In this document: piece by piece, positions 37,328 through 46,326 of the stretch
How positions within the stretch are numbered: position 1 is the first letter of the stretch
Layout: the number at the start of each line of letters is the position of its first letter
Origin: Bog-756 sp963737625
GTDB lineage: Bacteria; Actinomycetota; Acidimicrobiia; Acidimicrobiales; RAAP-2
Reading direction: 5' to 3'
Length of the DNA: 64,000 nucleotides
NCBI GenBank assembly: GCA_963737625.1
Contig: CAVTTK010000002.1
Coordinates: 1,054,001-1,118,000 of the forward strand
Program-made: the position numbers and the translations under genes
The notes under the pieces: model-generated
The model's database searches: none
The model's input: only the letters and a program-made list of their open reading frames with translations
Told to the model about the DNA's origin: nothing

Positions 37328-38791
37328 GTGACCGCCTCCGACCCCGCATCCCTGGTCGATGCCGCGGAACCCCCCGAATCGGGCCCGCCCGCCCGGACCT
37401 TCCACATTCGGACCTTCGGATGCCAGATGAACGAGCACGACTCGGAGCGTCTGGCCGGGGTTCTGGTGGCCGACGGCATGGTGGCCACCCCGGACCTCGA
37501 ATCGGCCGACCTGGTGGTCTTCAACACCTGCTGCATCCGGGAGAACGCCGACAACAAATTCTACGGCCACCTGGGCAACCTGAAGACGCTGCGGGAGAGC
37601 CGGCCGGACATGCAGATCGCCGTGGGCGGCTGTCTGGCCCAGATGGACGGCGAGGGGGTCCGTCGGCGGGCCTCCCACGTCGACGTGGTCTTCGGCACCC
37701 ACAACCTGGGGCGGGCACCCGAGCTGCTGCGCCAGGCCGCGCGGTCGGGGCCACTGGTCGAGATCCTGGACGGGCCGCCCCCCGGGGCCGATCCCACCGG
37801 CACGGATCAGCAGGTCGCCGCGCTGAACGCCGTCCGGGACCTGCCCTATGCCGCCTGGGTCACCATCCAGATGGGCTGCGACAACTCGTGTGCCTTCTGC
37901 ATCGTGCCCTCGGTGAGGGGTGGCGAGGTCTCCCGGCCCTTTGACGAGCTGGTGGCCGAAGTCCGGTCCCTGGCGGGCCGGGGCGTCACCGAGGTGAGCC
38001 TGCTCGGCCAGAACGTCAACTCCTATGGTCGGGATCTGACCCGTCGGCACCCGCTCTTCGCCGACCTGCTCCGGGCCGTGGGGGCGGTCGACGGCATCCG
38101 CCGGGTGCGGTTCACGAGCCCCCACCCGAAGGACCTGCGTCCCGAGACGATCGCCGCCATGGCCGAGACGGACGAGGTCTGCGACCACCTCCACCTGCCG
38201 CTGCAGTCCGGGAGCGACCCCGTCCTGGCGGCCATGCGACGGGGCTACACGGCCGAGCGCTACCTGGCCCGGCTGGCCGCGGCCCGGACGGCCATTCCCG
38301 ACCTGGCCGTCACCACCGACATCATCGTGGGGTTCCCGGGCGAGAGCGAGGACGATTTCGAGCGGACCCTCGAGGTGGCCGCCGAGGCGTCCTACGACAG
38401 CGCCTACACCTTCATCTTCTCGCCTCGTCCCGGGACCCGGGCGGCGGCGATGACCGACCGCTTCGTGCCACCCGAGGTGGTGGCCGACCGCTTCGAGCGA
38501 CTGCGCACCGTGGTGGAGCGCTCGGCCCTGCTCCGTCACCGAGGCCGGATCGGCCGCCAGGAGGAGGTGCTGGTCGAAGGTCCCTCCAAGCGCAATCCCT
38601 CGGTCGTCACCGGGCGCACCGGTCAGAACAAGCTGGTCCATTTCGAGGGAGTGGACGGGCGCCCGGTTCGGGAGGGCTCCTACGCCACCGTCGAGGTGGT
38701 CGACGCCGCCCGACACCATCTGTCCGGCGTCCTCCTCGAGGTGACCGCCCCGCCGTCGCACCGGACGCGCATCCCGGTTGCCGGCGCCTGA
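37328..38791 (+). CDS. miaB: tRNA-2-methylthio-N6-isopentenyladenosine synthase
   Basis: A 487-residue radical-SAM methylthiotransferase adding the methylthio group to i6A37 of tRNA. The N-terminal cluster cysteines are Cys32 (FGCQMN), Cys68 (NTCC) and Cys102 (GGCLAQ). The radical-SAM motif CDNSCAFC has Cys184, Cys188 and Cys191. A TRAM domain ends the protein (VLVEGPSKRNPSVVTGRTGQNKLVHFEG). It is followed by miaA, which makes the substrate i6A37, and the 3' end of miaB reaches or nearly overlaps it. Confidence 0.96.
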   Translation: MTASDPASLVDAAEPPESGPPARTFHIRTFGCQMNEHDSERLAGVLVADGMVATPDLESADLVVFNTCCIRENADNKFYGHLGNLKTLRESRPDMQIAVGGCLAQMDGEGVRRRASHVDVVFGTHNLGRAPELLRQAARSGPLVEILDGPPPGADPTGTDQQVAALNAVRDLPYAAWVTIQMGCDNSCAFCIVPSVRGGEVSRPFDELVAEVRSLAGRGVTEVSLLGQNVNSYGRDLTRRHPLFADLLRAVGAVDGIRRVRFTSPHPKDLRPETIAAMAETDEVCDHLHLPLQSGSDPVLAAMRRGYTAERYLARLAAARTAIPDLAVTTDIIVGFPGESEDDFERTLEVAAEASYDSAYTFIFSPRPGTRAAAMTDRFVPPEVVADRFERLRTVVERSALLRHRGRIGRQEEVLVEGPSKRNPSVVTGRTGQNKLVHFEGVDGRPVREGSYATVEVVDAARHHLSGVLLEVTAPPSHRTRIPVAGA

Positions 38792-38837
38792 GCGGCCGGG
38801 GCCCCGTCCCCCGGCACCCGCCCGGTCCGGGTCACCG

Positions 38838-39848
38838 GTGGCGGCCCGCCCTGAGGGACCGGTGGTGGCGCTGGTCGGACCCACCGGGTCGGGCAAGTCC
38901 ACCCTGGCCCTCGCCGCGGCCGTCCGGCTGGAGGACGCGCGGGCCGGCCCCCGGACGATCCCTCGGGTGGAGTTGCTCTCGGTCGACTCCATGGCCGTCT
39001 ATCGGGGGATGGACATCGGGACGGCCAAGCCGAGCCCTGAGGTCCGGTCCCGCGTGCCCTACCACCTGATCGACCTGGTCGATCCGTCCGACGAGTTCAC
39101 GGTGCAGCAGTTCCAGCGGGCCGCCCAAGCCGCCCTCCGCTCCATCGCCGGACGGGGGAACGCTTCGCTGTTGGTCGGAGGGACGGGCCTGTACCTGCGC
39201 TCCGTGGTCGACGACCTGAGCTTCCCCGGCCGCTACCCCGAGGTGGCTGTCGAGCTTGCCGACCAGGTCGACCGGGCCGGTCCCGAAGGGAGTCCCGGGC
39301 GTCGGGAGGAGCTGGTGGGCATGCATCGGCGCCTGGCCGCTCTGGACCCGGTGGCGGCCGAGCGCATCGAGCCGGCCAACGAGCGGCGCCTGGTGCGGGC
39401 CCTCGAGGTGGTCCTGGGTTCGGGTCGCCTGTTCTCCGCCTTCGGTCCAGGGCTCGAGCAGTACCCACCGAGCCGGGTCACCATCTTTGGCTGGGACCCG
39501 CACGGGGAGATCCTCGACCAGCGGATCGCCGAGCGCTTCGAGGGACTGATGGACCAGGGACTGCTGGAGGAGGTCCGGACGCTGGCCGGCCGTCCCGGCG
39601 GCATGTCCCGCACTGCCCGACAGGCGCTCGGCTATCGGGAGCTGCTCGCCCATCTGGAGGAGGGCCTGCCCCTGGACCAGGCCGTGGAGCTGGCCATCGG
39701 ACGAACCCGGGCCTTCGCCCGGCGACAGCGGGCGTGGTTCCGCCGCGATCCCCGTATCGTGTGGTTGGGCGGGAGCGACGACCCGGTCGGTACCATCGTC
39801 GCCGCGCTGGGGAAGGTCCCCGAGGCCGCCGTGGGGGTGGGAGAATGA
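38838..39848 (+). CDS. miaA: tRNA dimethylallyltransferase
   Basis: About 336 residues. MiaA transfers dimethylallyl to A37 of tRNAs reading UNN codons. VVALVGPTGSGKSTLALAAA is the P-loop, LLSVDSMAVYRGMDIGTAKP the substrate loop, VGGTGLYLRSVVDDL and FARRQRAWFRRDPRI the tRNA-binding and C-terminal motifs. GTG 38838 gives a compact N-terminus; a TTG at 38778 overlapping miaB by 14 nt is in frame and less likely. The stop overlaps dapF (ATGA), so miaB-miaA-dapF-hflX-dapC form one tight run. Confidence 0.93.
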   Translation: MAARPEGPVVALVGPTGSGKSTLALAAAVRLEDARAGPRTIPRVELLSVDSMAVYRGMDIGTAKPSPEVRSRVPYHLIDLVDPSDEFTVQQFQRAAQAALRSIAGRGNASLLVGGTGLYLRSVVDDLSFPGRYPEVAVELADQVDRAGPEGSPGRREELVGMHRRLAALDPVAAERIEPANERRLVRALEVVLGSGRLFSAFGPGLEQYPPSRVTIFGWDPHGEILDQRIAERFEGLMDQGLLEEVRTLAGRPGGMSRTARQALGYRELLAHLEEGLPLDQAVELAIGRTRAFARRQRAWFRRDPRIVWLGGSDDPVGTIVAALGKVPEAAVGVGE

Positions 39849-40756
39849 CACAACACGAGATGACCCCCGCCGATCCCCACCGTCCGCGCCTCCACCTGAC
39901 CAAGCACCACGGCGCCGGCAATGACTTCCTCGTCCTGGTGGACCTGGCCGACCGGCAGCCCCTCGACCCCGGCGTGGTCCGCACCCTGTGCGACCGACGT
40001 TTCGGCGTGGGCGCCGACGGAGTGATCCGGATCCTGGCCGGCACCGGGGGTGGCGACCTCACGATGGACCTCACCAACGCCGACGGGGGCACCGCCGAGA
40101 TGAGTGGCAACGGCATGCGCTGTCTGGCCCAGGCCGCCGTGGATGCCGGGCTGGTGGAGCCCCCGACGTTCACCGTGGCCACCCTCGGTGGGGTGCGGAC
40201 CGTGCAGTACCGGGCGGCCGAGGACGGAGGGCCGGACTGGGCCTCGGTGGACATGGGACTGGCCCGTCTCGGCCCGGAACGGCCCCATCAGTCGGCGGGC
40301 GTACGGGGCCGGCTGGTGGATGTGGGCAATCCCCACCTGGTGCTGGTGGTCGACGACCCGGCTGGTGTCGAGGTGGCGGCGCTGGGTGCAGCGCTGCAGA
40401 CGGAGTTCACCGGCGGCATCAACGTGGAGTTCGTCGCCGTCGGGCCCGGTGCCGATGCCCTCACCCTCCGGGTGTGGGAGCGGGGTGTCGGCGAGACTCT
40501 GGCCTGTGGCACGGGCAGCGTGGCCTCGGTCGCCGCCGCCCATGACTGGGGACTGGTGGGTACCGCCGTCGACGTCCACAACCCCGGGGGCACGCTGCGG
40601 GTGGAGTTGCGACCGGATACCACGGTGCTCAGCGGGCCGGTGGTCTTCGTGGCCGACATCGAGGTCCCGGATGCCCACTTGAGCGGTGCCGGCGCCGACG
40701 CGGGCGATTCCGCCCACCGCTCGGAACCGGTGGTCGTGTCCGGTCGACTCCGATGA
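39845..40756 (+). CDS. dapF: Diaminopimelate epimerase
   Basis: A 303-residue epimerase converting LL-DAP to meso-DAP. The two catalytic cysteines are in MSGNGMRC and ETLACGTGS; HHGAGNDFLV is the N-terminal signature and GADGVI follows. The Pro/Ala-rich C-terminal tail past about residue 275 is not conserved. The start overlaps miaA by 4 nt and its stop overlaps hflX by 4 nt. Confidence 0.95.
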   Translation: MTQHEMTPADPHRPRLHLTKHHGAGNDFLVLVDLADRQPLDPGVVRTLCDRRFGVGADGVIRILAGTGGGDLTMDLTNADGGTAEMSGNGMRCLAQAAVDAGLVEPPTFTVATLGGVRTVQYRAAEDGGPDWASVDMGLARLGPERPHQSAGVRGRLVDVGNPHLVLVVDDPAGVEVAALGAALQTEFTGGINVEFVAVGPGADALTLRVWERGVGETLACGTGSVASVAAAHDWGLVGTAVDVHNPGGTLRVELRPDTTVLSGPVVFVADIEVPDAHLSGAGADAGDSAHRSEPVVVSGRLR

Positions 40757-42069
40757 CCCCGAGCGACTCGGCGTTCACCGACACCCTGATCTCCCGGACC
40801 GTCCGGGAGCGCATCGTGCTGGTAGGGGTGACCTTCCCCCACTCCACGCTGGCGGCCACCGAGGCCGGCCTCGACGAGCTGGAACTGCTGGTCAACACGG
40901 CCGGCGCCGACGTCATGGAGCGCATCTTCCAGCGGCGGGGCACGCCCGACCCGGCCACCTACCTGGGCCGGGGCAAGGCCGAGGAGCTCCTGTCGGTGTG
41001 CTTGGCCGTCGACGCCGACACCGTGGTCTTCGACGACGACCTCTCGCCGGCCCAGCAGCGCAATCTCGAAAAGATCCTCGGGCGGACCGCCATCGACCGG
41101 ACGGCGGTGATCCTCGACATCTTCGCCCAGAACGCCCGCACCCCCGAGGGCCGGGCCCAGGTCGAGTTGGCCCTGCTCCGGTACCGCCTGCCCCGGCTGC
41201 GGGGACGGGGACGGAGCTTCAGCCAGCAGGCCGGCGGCATCGGCACCCGGGGCCCCGGGGAGACGGCCCTCGAAGTGGACCGGCGGCGGCTAGTCCGCCG
41301 GATGGCCCGCCTGGAGGCCGACCTGCGTCAGCTGGGCCAGACCCGGCGGACGCAGCGCAAGGGTCGGGCCCGCTCACGTCAGCGCACGGTGTCCCTGGTG
41401 GGATACACCAATGCCGGGAAGTCGACCCTGCTCAACCGGATGTGCGGCTCGGACGTGCTCGTCCAGAACCGGCTGTTCTCCACCCTCGATCCCCGCACCC
41501 GCCAGCTCGACCTCCCTGGCGGTGAGACGGTGTTGGTGACCGACACGGTGGGGTTCGTCCGCAAACTGCCCCATCAGGTGGTGGAGGCCTTCCGCTCCAC
41601 CCTCGAAGAGGTGGGGGAGTCGGACCTCATTCTCCACGTGGTGGACGGCTCGGCTCCGGACATGGAGGGACAGGTCGACGCCGTACGCACAGTTCTGGCC
41701 GAGATCGGTGCCGACGGGCTCCCCGAGCTGTTGGTGGTCAACAAGGCCGACGCCATCCTGGCCCGGGAGCATGGGGCCGGGGGGGGCGAGGAGGCGCGTC
41801 GACTGATGGCCGCCCACGACGGATCGGTCATGGTCTCGGCCAGGACGGGCCAGGGTCTGCCCGAGCTTCTGGTGGCCATCGGCGATCGGCTGCGGGTCGG
41901 TGATCGGGTGGTGGAACTGGACATCCCCTGGGCCCGTGGCGACGTTCTGGCCGCCGTACACCGCGAGGGTGAGATCGTGGGCGAGGAGGTCGGCGAGGCG
42001 TCCACCCGGATCCAGGTGGTCCTGGACGATGTCGGCAAGTCGCGCTTCGCCGCCTTCCTGGCGTCGTGA
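40753..42069 (+). CDS. hflX: GTPase HflX
   Basis: A 438-residue ribosome-binding GTPase. The N-terminal HflX domain includes TYLGRGKAEEL and GRGRSFSQQAGGIGTRGPGET. The G domain has GYTNAGKST (G1), DTVGFVRKLP (G3) and NKAD (G4). HflX splits stalled ribosomes under stress in characterised bacteria. In many actinobacteria it sits after dapF and miaA, as here. The start is set by the ATGA overlap with dapF. Confidence 0.95.
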   Translation: MTPSDSAFTDTLISRTVRERIVLVGVTFPHSTLAATEAGLDELELLVNTAGADVMERIFQRRGTPDPATYLGRGKAEELLSVCLAVDADTVVFDDDLSPAQQRNLEKILGRTAIDRTAVILDIFAQNARTPEGRAQVELALLRYRLPRLRGRGRSFSQQAGGIGTRGPGETALEVDRRRLVRRMARLEADLRQLGQTRRTQRKGRARSRQRTVSLVGYTNAGKSTLLNRMCGSDVLVQNRLFSTLDPRTRQLDLPGGETVLVTDTVGFVRKLPHQVVEAFRSTLEEVGESDLILHVVDGSAPDMEGQVDAVRTVLAEIGADGLPELLVVNKADAILAREHGAGGGEEARRLMAAHDGSVMVSARTGQGLPELLVAIGDRLRVGDRVVELDIPWARGDVLAAVHREGEIVGEEVGEASTRIQVVLDDVGKSRFAAFLAS

Positions 42070-43268
42070 CCAGCCCCCCACCGGAGCCGGCGGCCCCGGG
42101 GGCCGCGGGTTTCGAACCCCCGCCGTATCCCTACGACCGGCTGGAGGGCGTGACATCCCGGGCGGCGGCACGCTTCGCCGACGCCGGGGGGCTGGTGGAC
42201 TGCTCCATCGGGACGCCGTGCGACCCGCCGCCGCCGGCGGTCCTGGCTGCCCTGGCCTCGTCGGGCACCGAGCGGGGCTACCCGACCTCCCAGGGGTCAC
42301 CGGCCTACCGCCGGGCCGCGGCGGCCTGGCTGGACCGCCGGTTCGGCGTGACGGTCGACGTCGACACCGAGCTGGCGGCGTGTGTGGGCACGAAGGAGTT
42401 CGTGGCCTCCACCGCCCAGTACCTGCGTCTGCGCACCCCGGACCGGGACACCGTCCTCTATCCGGCGGTCTCCTACCCCACGTACGCCATGGGGGCGGTG
42501 CTCGGAGGGTGCCGACCGGTGCCGGTGGCGGAGCTGCCCGCCGGAGGGCTGGACCTGGCGTCGGTCGACCAGGCCGACATCGACCGGTCGCTGCTGGTGT
42601 GGGCCAACAGCCCGGCCAATCCGTCGGGCGCCCTCACCGACTTGGACGAGGTGGCGCGCTGGGGGCGCCGTCACGGCATCCCGGTGTTCTCCGACGAGTG
42701 CTATGCCGAGTTCACCTGGGCGGGCCCACCTGCCAGCGTGCTGTCCTCCGGCATGGACGGAGTGGTGGCGGTCCACTCGCTGTCCAAACGGTCCAATCTG
42801 GCCGGGGTGCGGGCCGGCTTCTACGCCGGGGACCCCGACCTGGTCGGCTTTCTCCTCGAGGTGCGCAAGCACGCCGGCCTCATGGTCCCCGGTCCGGTGC
42901 AGGCCGGGGCCGTGGCCGCCTTCGAGGACGACGTCCACGTGTCGGACCAGCGGAATCGGTACCACGAACGGCTGAACTTCCTGTCCGATGTGCTCACCGC
43001 GTCGGGCGTTCCGTCCCCGCTCCCCGCCGGCGGGTTCTACCTGTGGGTCCCCGTACCGGAGTTGTTCGTAGGGGAAGGATCCGAAGGCGCCTGGGCCCTG
43101 ACCGAGGCGCTGGCCATGGAGGGTGGGCTGCTGACCAGTCCCGGGGATCTCTACGGCCCCGACGGCGCCGGGCACATCCGAGTGGCCGCGGTCCAGCCCA
43201 TGGAGCGGCTCGAGCTGGCGGCCCGACGGTTGGGCGGCCGGCTTCTGCTACCGGGAGCAAACGGCTGA
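42066..43268 (+). CDS. dapC: Succinyldiaminopimelate transaminase
   Basis: A 400-residue class I/II aminotransferase. The PLP Lys241 lies in HSLSKRSNLAGVR, Asp210 in FSDECYAEF holds the pyridine nitrogen, and NSPANPSG is the family motif. Sequence context (dapF, hflX before; dapD, dapE after) supports the DapC role, converting N-succinyl-2-amino-6-ketopimelate to N-succinyl-LL-DAP. Actinobacterial DapC proteins share the YPYDRLE-like start. GTG 42066 overlaps the hflX stop by 4 nt. Confidence 0.9.
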   Translation: MTSPPPEPAAPGAAGFEPPPYPYDRLEGVTSRAAARFADAGGLVDCSIGTPCDPPPPAVLAALASSGTERGYPTSQGSPAYRRAAAAWLDRRFGVTVDVDTELAACVGTKEFVASTAQYLRLRTPDRDTVLYPAVSYPTYAMGAVLGGCRPVPVAELPAGGLDLASVDQADIDRSLLVWANSPANPSGALTDLDEVARWGRRHGIPVFSDECYAEFTWAGPPASVLSSGMDGVVAVHSLSKRSNLAGVRAGFYAGDPDLVGFLLEVRKHAGLMVPGPVQAGAVAAFEDDVHVSDQRNRYHERLNFLSDVLTASGVPSPLPAGGFYLWVPVPELFVGEGSEGAWALTEALAMEGGLLTSPGDLYGPDGAGHIRVAAVQPMERLELAARRLGGRLLLPGANG

Positions 43269-43355
43269 TCGAAGGGCGACCGGCCGGTCGGTGCGGCGGG
43301 TGCGGGTGTCCCGCGGCACGGCGTGGCGCAGGACAGGGGCACCAGGCCCCAGCGC

Positions 43356-43361
43356 TAACGT
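43356..43361 (+). promoter_or_regulatory. -10 element, leaderless dapD start
   Basis: TAACGT ends 6 nt before ATG 43368, with no ribosome-binding site. Confidence 0.5.
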
Positions 43362-43367
43362 CATGGC

Positions 43368-44195
43368 ATGGCAGATCTCCAGTCCCAGATCGACGAGCTG
43401 TGGTCCCGCGCCTCGGAGTTGGGTCCGGGCGACACCGACGCCCTGGTCGTGGTCAGCGAGGCCGTCGACCTGCTCGACTCGGGTGAGGCCCGGGTGGCCG
43501 AGGTCGACCCCGTCACCGACGAGGTCGTCGTCCACCAGTGGCTGAAGCGGGCCATCCTGCTCCTCTTCCGCCTGCGAGCCATGGAGACCACCGAGCTCGG
43601 GCCGTTCGAGTACGCCGACAAGCTCCCCCTCAAGTCGGGCTACGCCGCCTCCGGCGTCCGGGTCGTGCCGGGGGCCTCGGCCCGCTGGGGCTCGTTCCTG
43701 GGCAACGGGGTCATCTGCATGCCCAGCTACGTCAATATCGGCGCCCGGGTGGGGGCGGGGACCATGGTCGACACCTGGGCCACGGTGGGTTCGTGCGCCC
43801 AGATCGGCGAGCAGGTCCACCTGTCCGGAGGAGTCGGCATCGGCGGGGTCCTGGAGCCGGCCCAGGCCGCCCCGGTGATCATCGAGGACGAGGTCATGAT
43901 CGGCAGCCGGTGCATGATCACCCAGGGGGCCCGGGTCGGCCGGGGGGCGGTGGTGGGGGAGGGCACCATCCTGAACCCGTCCATCCCGGTGATCGACGCC
44001 GAGTCCGGCGACGTGCTCAGCCGCGGCCATGTGCCGCCCTGGTCGGTGGCCGTGCAGGCCTCCCGGCGCCGGGAGTTCCCCGGTGGCGAGTTCTTCCTCC
44101 CCTGCGTGCTGGTCATCAGGCGCCTGACCGAAGGGGAGCGGCACGACAAGGCCCAGCTGAACGAGATCCTGCGGCAGCACGGCGTCTCCGCGTGA
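43368..44195 (+). CDS. dapD: Tetrahydrodipicolinate N-succinyltransferase, E. coli-like type
   Basis: A 275-residue left-handed beta-helix acyltransferase, transferring succinyl from succinyl-CoA to tetrahydrodipicolinate. The sequence is close to E. coli DapD over its length: LLDSGEARVAE, HQWLKRAILLLFRL, MPSYVNIGARVGAGTMVDTWATVGSCAQIG and HLSGGVGIGGVLEP. The better known actinobacterial DapD (about 317 residues) belongs to a different branch. The shared start/stop (GTGA) with dapE shows coupling. Confidence 0.95.
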   Translation: MADLQSQIDELWSRASELGPGDTDALVVVSEAVDLLDSGEARVAEVDPVTDEVVVHQWLKRAILLLFRLRAMETTELGPFEYADKLPLKSGYAASGVRVVPGASARWGSFLGNGVICMPSYVNIGARVGAGTMVDTWATVGSCAQIGEQVHLSGGVGIGGVLEPAQAAPVIIEDEVMIGSRCMITQGARVGRGAVVGEGTILNPSIPVIDAESGDVLSRGHVPPWSVAVQASRRREFPGGEFFLPCVLVIRRLTEGERHDKAQLNEILRQHGVSA

Positions 44196-45406
44196 CCGGA
44201 GCCTCACCGGTCGACCACGAGGCCATGCCCCGTGGCCTCCTCGGTCTGACCACGGCACTGGTGGCCATCCCCTCGGTGAGCCACGTGGAGGGCGCGATGG
44301 CTGACGCCGTGGAGGCCGCCCTGCGGCTGTGTCCGTGGCTGACCGTGGAACGGGTGGGGGACAACGTGGTGGCCCGGACCGATCTTGGCCGCCCCCACCG
44401 GGTGCTGTTGGCCGGCCATCTCGACACCGTGCCCCCGACCGGGGGCAACGACGAGCCCCGCGTGGAGGACGGGACCCTCTACGGCGTGGGCTCGGTGGAC
44501 ATGAAGGGCGGACTGGCCGTCTTCCTCCACCTGGCCGGCACGATTCCGGAGCCGGGGGTGGACGTGACCTGGTGCTTCTATGCCGGCGAAGAGGTGGCCC
44601 AGGAGTTCAACGGCCTGCGCCACCTGTGGGAGCACCGACCCGAGCTGCTGGAGGCCGACGCGGCCATCCTGGGCGAGCCGACTGCGGGGGTGGTCGAGGC
44701 CGGCTGCCAAGGCACGTTGCGGGTCCGCATCTCGCTGGCCGGACGGCGGGCCCACACCGCCCGCCCGCACACGGGACGCAACGCCGTCCACCGACTGGCC
44801 CCGCTGCTGGCCACGGTGGCCGGCTACGAGAGCCGGCGGCCGGTGCTGGACGGGTGCGAGTACGTGGAGCAGCTCCAAGCCGTCGAGGTGGCCGGCGGGG
44901 TGTCCGGCAACGTGGTGCCCGACGAGGCATCGGTGCTCATCAACCACCGCTTCGCCCCCGATCGGAGCCCCGATGAGGCGGAGACCTCGCTGCGGGTCCT
45001 CCTCGCCCCCCACCTCGAAGCGGATGACCGGTGGGAGCTCGTGGACGCCGCCGCCGGCGCGCCACCGTCGTTGGACCATCCCGTCCTGGCCGGCCTGGTG
45101 TCCTCCACCGGACGGGCGCCCCGGGCCAAGCAGGGATGGACGGACGCGTCGTCGCTGTGGGCCCACGGGATTCCGGCGGCCAACTTCGGCCCGGGCGATC
45201 CCCTCTTGGCCCACACCCCCGACGAGCATGTGTCCACGGCAGAGCTCGAGCGGGCCGCAGCTGTCCTCGACACGCTGCTCCGGCGCCCGCCGGTAGGGTC
45301 GGGCCATGACCGTTCCACAGCGCAGACTGGGCTCGACCGGACTCGAGGTGTCTGCCGAGGGGCTCGGATGCATGGGCATGAGCGAGTTCTACGGGAAGCT
45401 CGATGA
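44192..45406 (+). CDS. dapE: Succinyl-diaminopimelate desuccinylase
   Basis: A 404-residue M20-family zinc aminoacylase that removes succinate to give LL-DAP. Metal ligands are seen in LLAGHLDTVPP, YGVGSVDMKGG, FYAGEEVAQEFNG and LGEPTAG, with a final His in LLAHTPDEHV. GTG 44192 overlaps the dapD stop. The frame continues 101 nt past the start of the next gene, adding about 34 residues (from GHDRSTAQ) beyond the usual family end; this tail looks like a frame shadow rather than a domain. Confidence 0.92.
   Translation: MTGASPVDHEAMPRGLLGLTTALVAIPSVSHVEGAMADAVEAALRLCPWLTVERVGDNVVARTDLGRPHRVLLAGHLDTVPPTGGNDEPRVEDGTLYGVGSVDMKGGLAVFLHLAGTIPEPGVDVTWCFYAGEEVAQEFNGLRHLWEHRPELLEADAAILGEPTAGVVEAGCQGTLRVRISLAGRRAHTARPHTGRNAVHRLAPLLATVAGYESRRPVLDGCEYVEQLQAVEVAGGVSGNVVPDEASVLINHRFAPDRSPDEAETSLRVLLAPHLEADDRWELVDAAAGAPPSLDHPVLAGLVSSTGRAPRAKQGWTDASSLWAHGIPAANFGPGDPLLAHTPDEHVSTAELERAAAVLDTLLRRPPVGSGHDRSTAQTGLDRTRGVCRGARMHGHERVLREAR
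45294..45299 (+). promoter_or_regulatory. -10 element inside the dapE 3' end
   Basis: TAGGGT ends 6 nt before ATG 45306 of the aldo/keto reductase, suggesting an internal leaderless promoter. Confidence 0.5.
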
Positions 45407-46307
45407 CGACGAGTCGATCGCCACCATCCACCGGGCCCTCGACCTGGGCGTGACGTTCCTCGACACGTCCGACATGTACGGGCCCTACCTCAACGAGCAG
45501 TTGGTGGGACGGGCCATCGCCGGCCGCCGGGACGAGGTGGTGCTGGCCACCAAGTTCGGTATCTCCCGCGGGCCCGATCCGGCCGACCGAACGGTCCGGG
45601 GTGATCCGGCCTACGTCCGTCAGGCCTGTGATGCATCGTTGGCCCGGTTGGGTGTGGACCACATCGACCTCTACTACCAGCACCGGACGGACGGGAAGGT
45701 ACCCATCGAAGAGACCGTGGGGGCCATGGCCGAGCTGGTGGCCGCGGGCAAGGTGGGCTACCTGGGCCTGTCGGAGGCACTGCCCGACACCATGCGCCGG
45801 GCCTGTGCGGTCCACCCCATTGCCGCCCTCCAGAGTGAGTGGTCGTTGTGGAGCAGGGATCTCGAGGGTTCCGTCATCGATACGGCCCGGCAACTCGGCA
45901 TCGGCATCGTGGCCTACAGCCCGCTGGGGCGGGGCTTCCTGACCGGCCAGATCACCTCGCCGGAGGACTTCCCCGACGGCGACTTCCGGGCCCACCTGCC
46001 CCGGTTCACCGGCGAGAACTTCGCCCACAACATCGAGTTGGTGGACAGGGTCCGCTCACTGGCCGCAGAATTGGGATGCACACCGGGCCAGTTGGCCCTG
46101 GCCTGGGTTCTCTCCAGGGGCGAGGACGTCGTGCCCATCCCCGGGACCAAGAGACGTGCCTATCTGGAGGAGAACGTGGCGGCGATCGACGTCGTACTGA
46201 GCGAAGGGGACCTGGCCTCCATCGAGTCAGTGTTTCCGGCCGGAGCGGGTGCCGGCGACCGCTATCCCGACATGAGCTCCGTGGGGGTCACAACACCGGA
46301 GATGTGA
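45306..46307 (+). CDS. Aldo/keto reductase
   Basis: A 333-residue NADPH-dependent (alpha/beta)8 oxidoreductase. The catalytic tetrad is Asp53 and Tyr58 (FLDTSDMYGP), Lys83 (LATKFG) and His in YYQHRTD. The cofactor motif VPIPGTKRRAYLEENVAA is intact. It resembles the AKR13/YajO-like group that reduces various aldehydes. It overlaps the dapE frame by 101 nt and is convergent with lexA. Confidence 0.9.
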   Translation: MTVPQRRLGSTGLEVSAEGLGCMGMSEFYGKLDDDESIATIHRALDLGVTFLDTSDMYGPYLNEQLVGRAIAGRRDEVVLATKFGISRGPDPADRTVRGDPAYVRQACDASLARLGVDHIDLYYQHRTDGKVPIEETVGAMAELVAAGKVGYLGLSEALPDTMRRACAVHPIAALQSEWSLWSRDLEGSVIDTARQLGIGIVAYSPLGRGFLTGQITSPEDFPDGDFRAHLPRFTGENFAHNIELVDRVRSLAAELGCTPGQLALAWVLSRGEDVVPIPGTKRRAYLEENVAAIDVVLSEGDLASIESVFPAGAGAGDRYPDMSSVGVTTPEM

Positions 46308-46326
46308 GCGACGGGCGCTCCGATGC

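Noticed and set aside
43538..44191. Extension of the dapE frame back through dapD
   Set aside because: dapD is complete in its own frame; GTG 44192 overlapping its stop is the natural dapE start.
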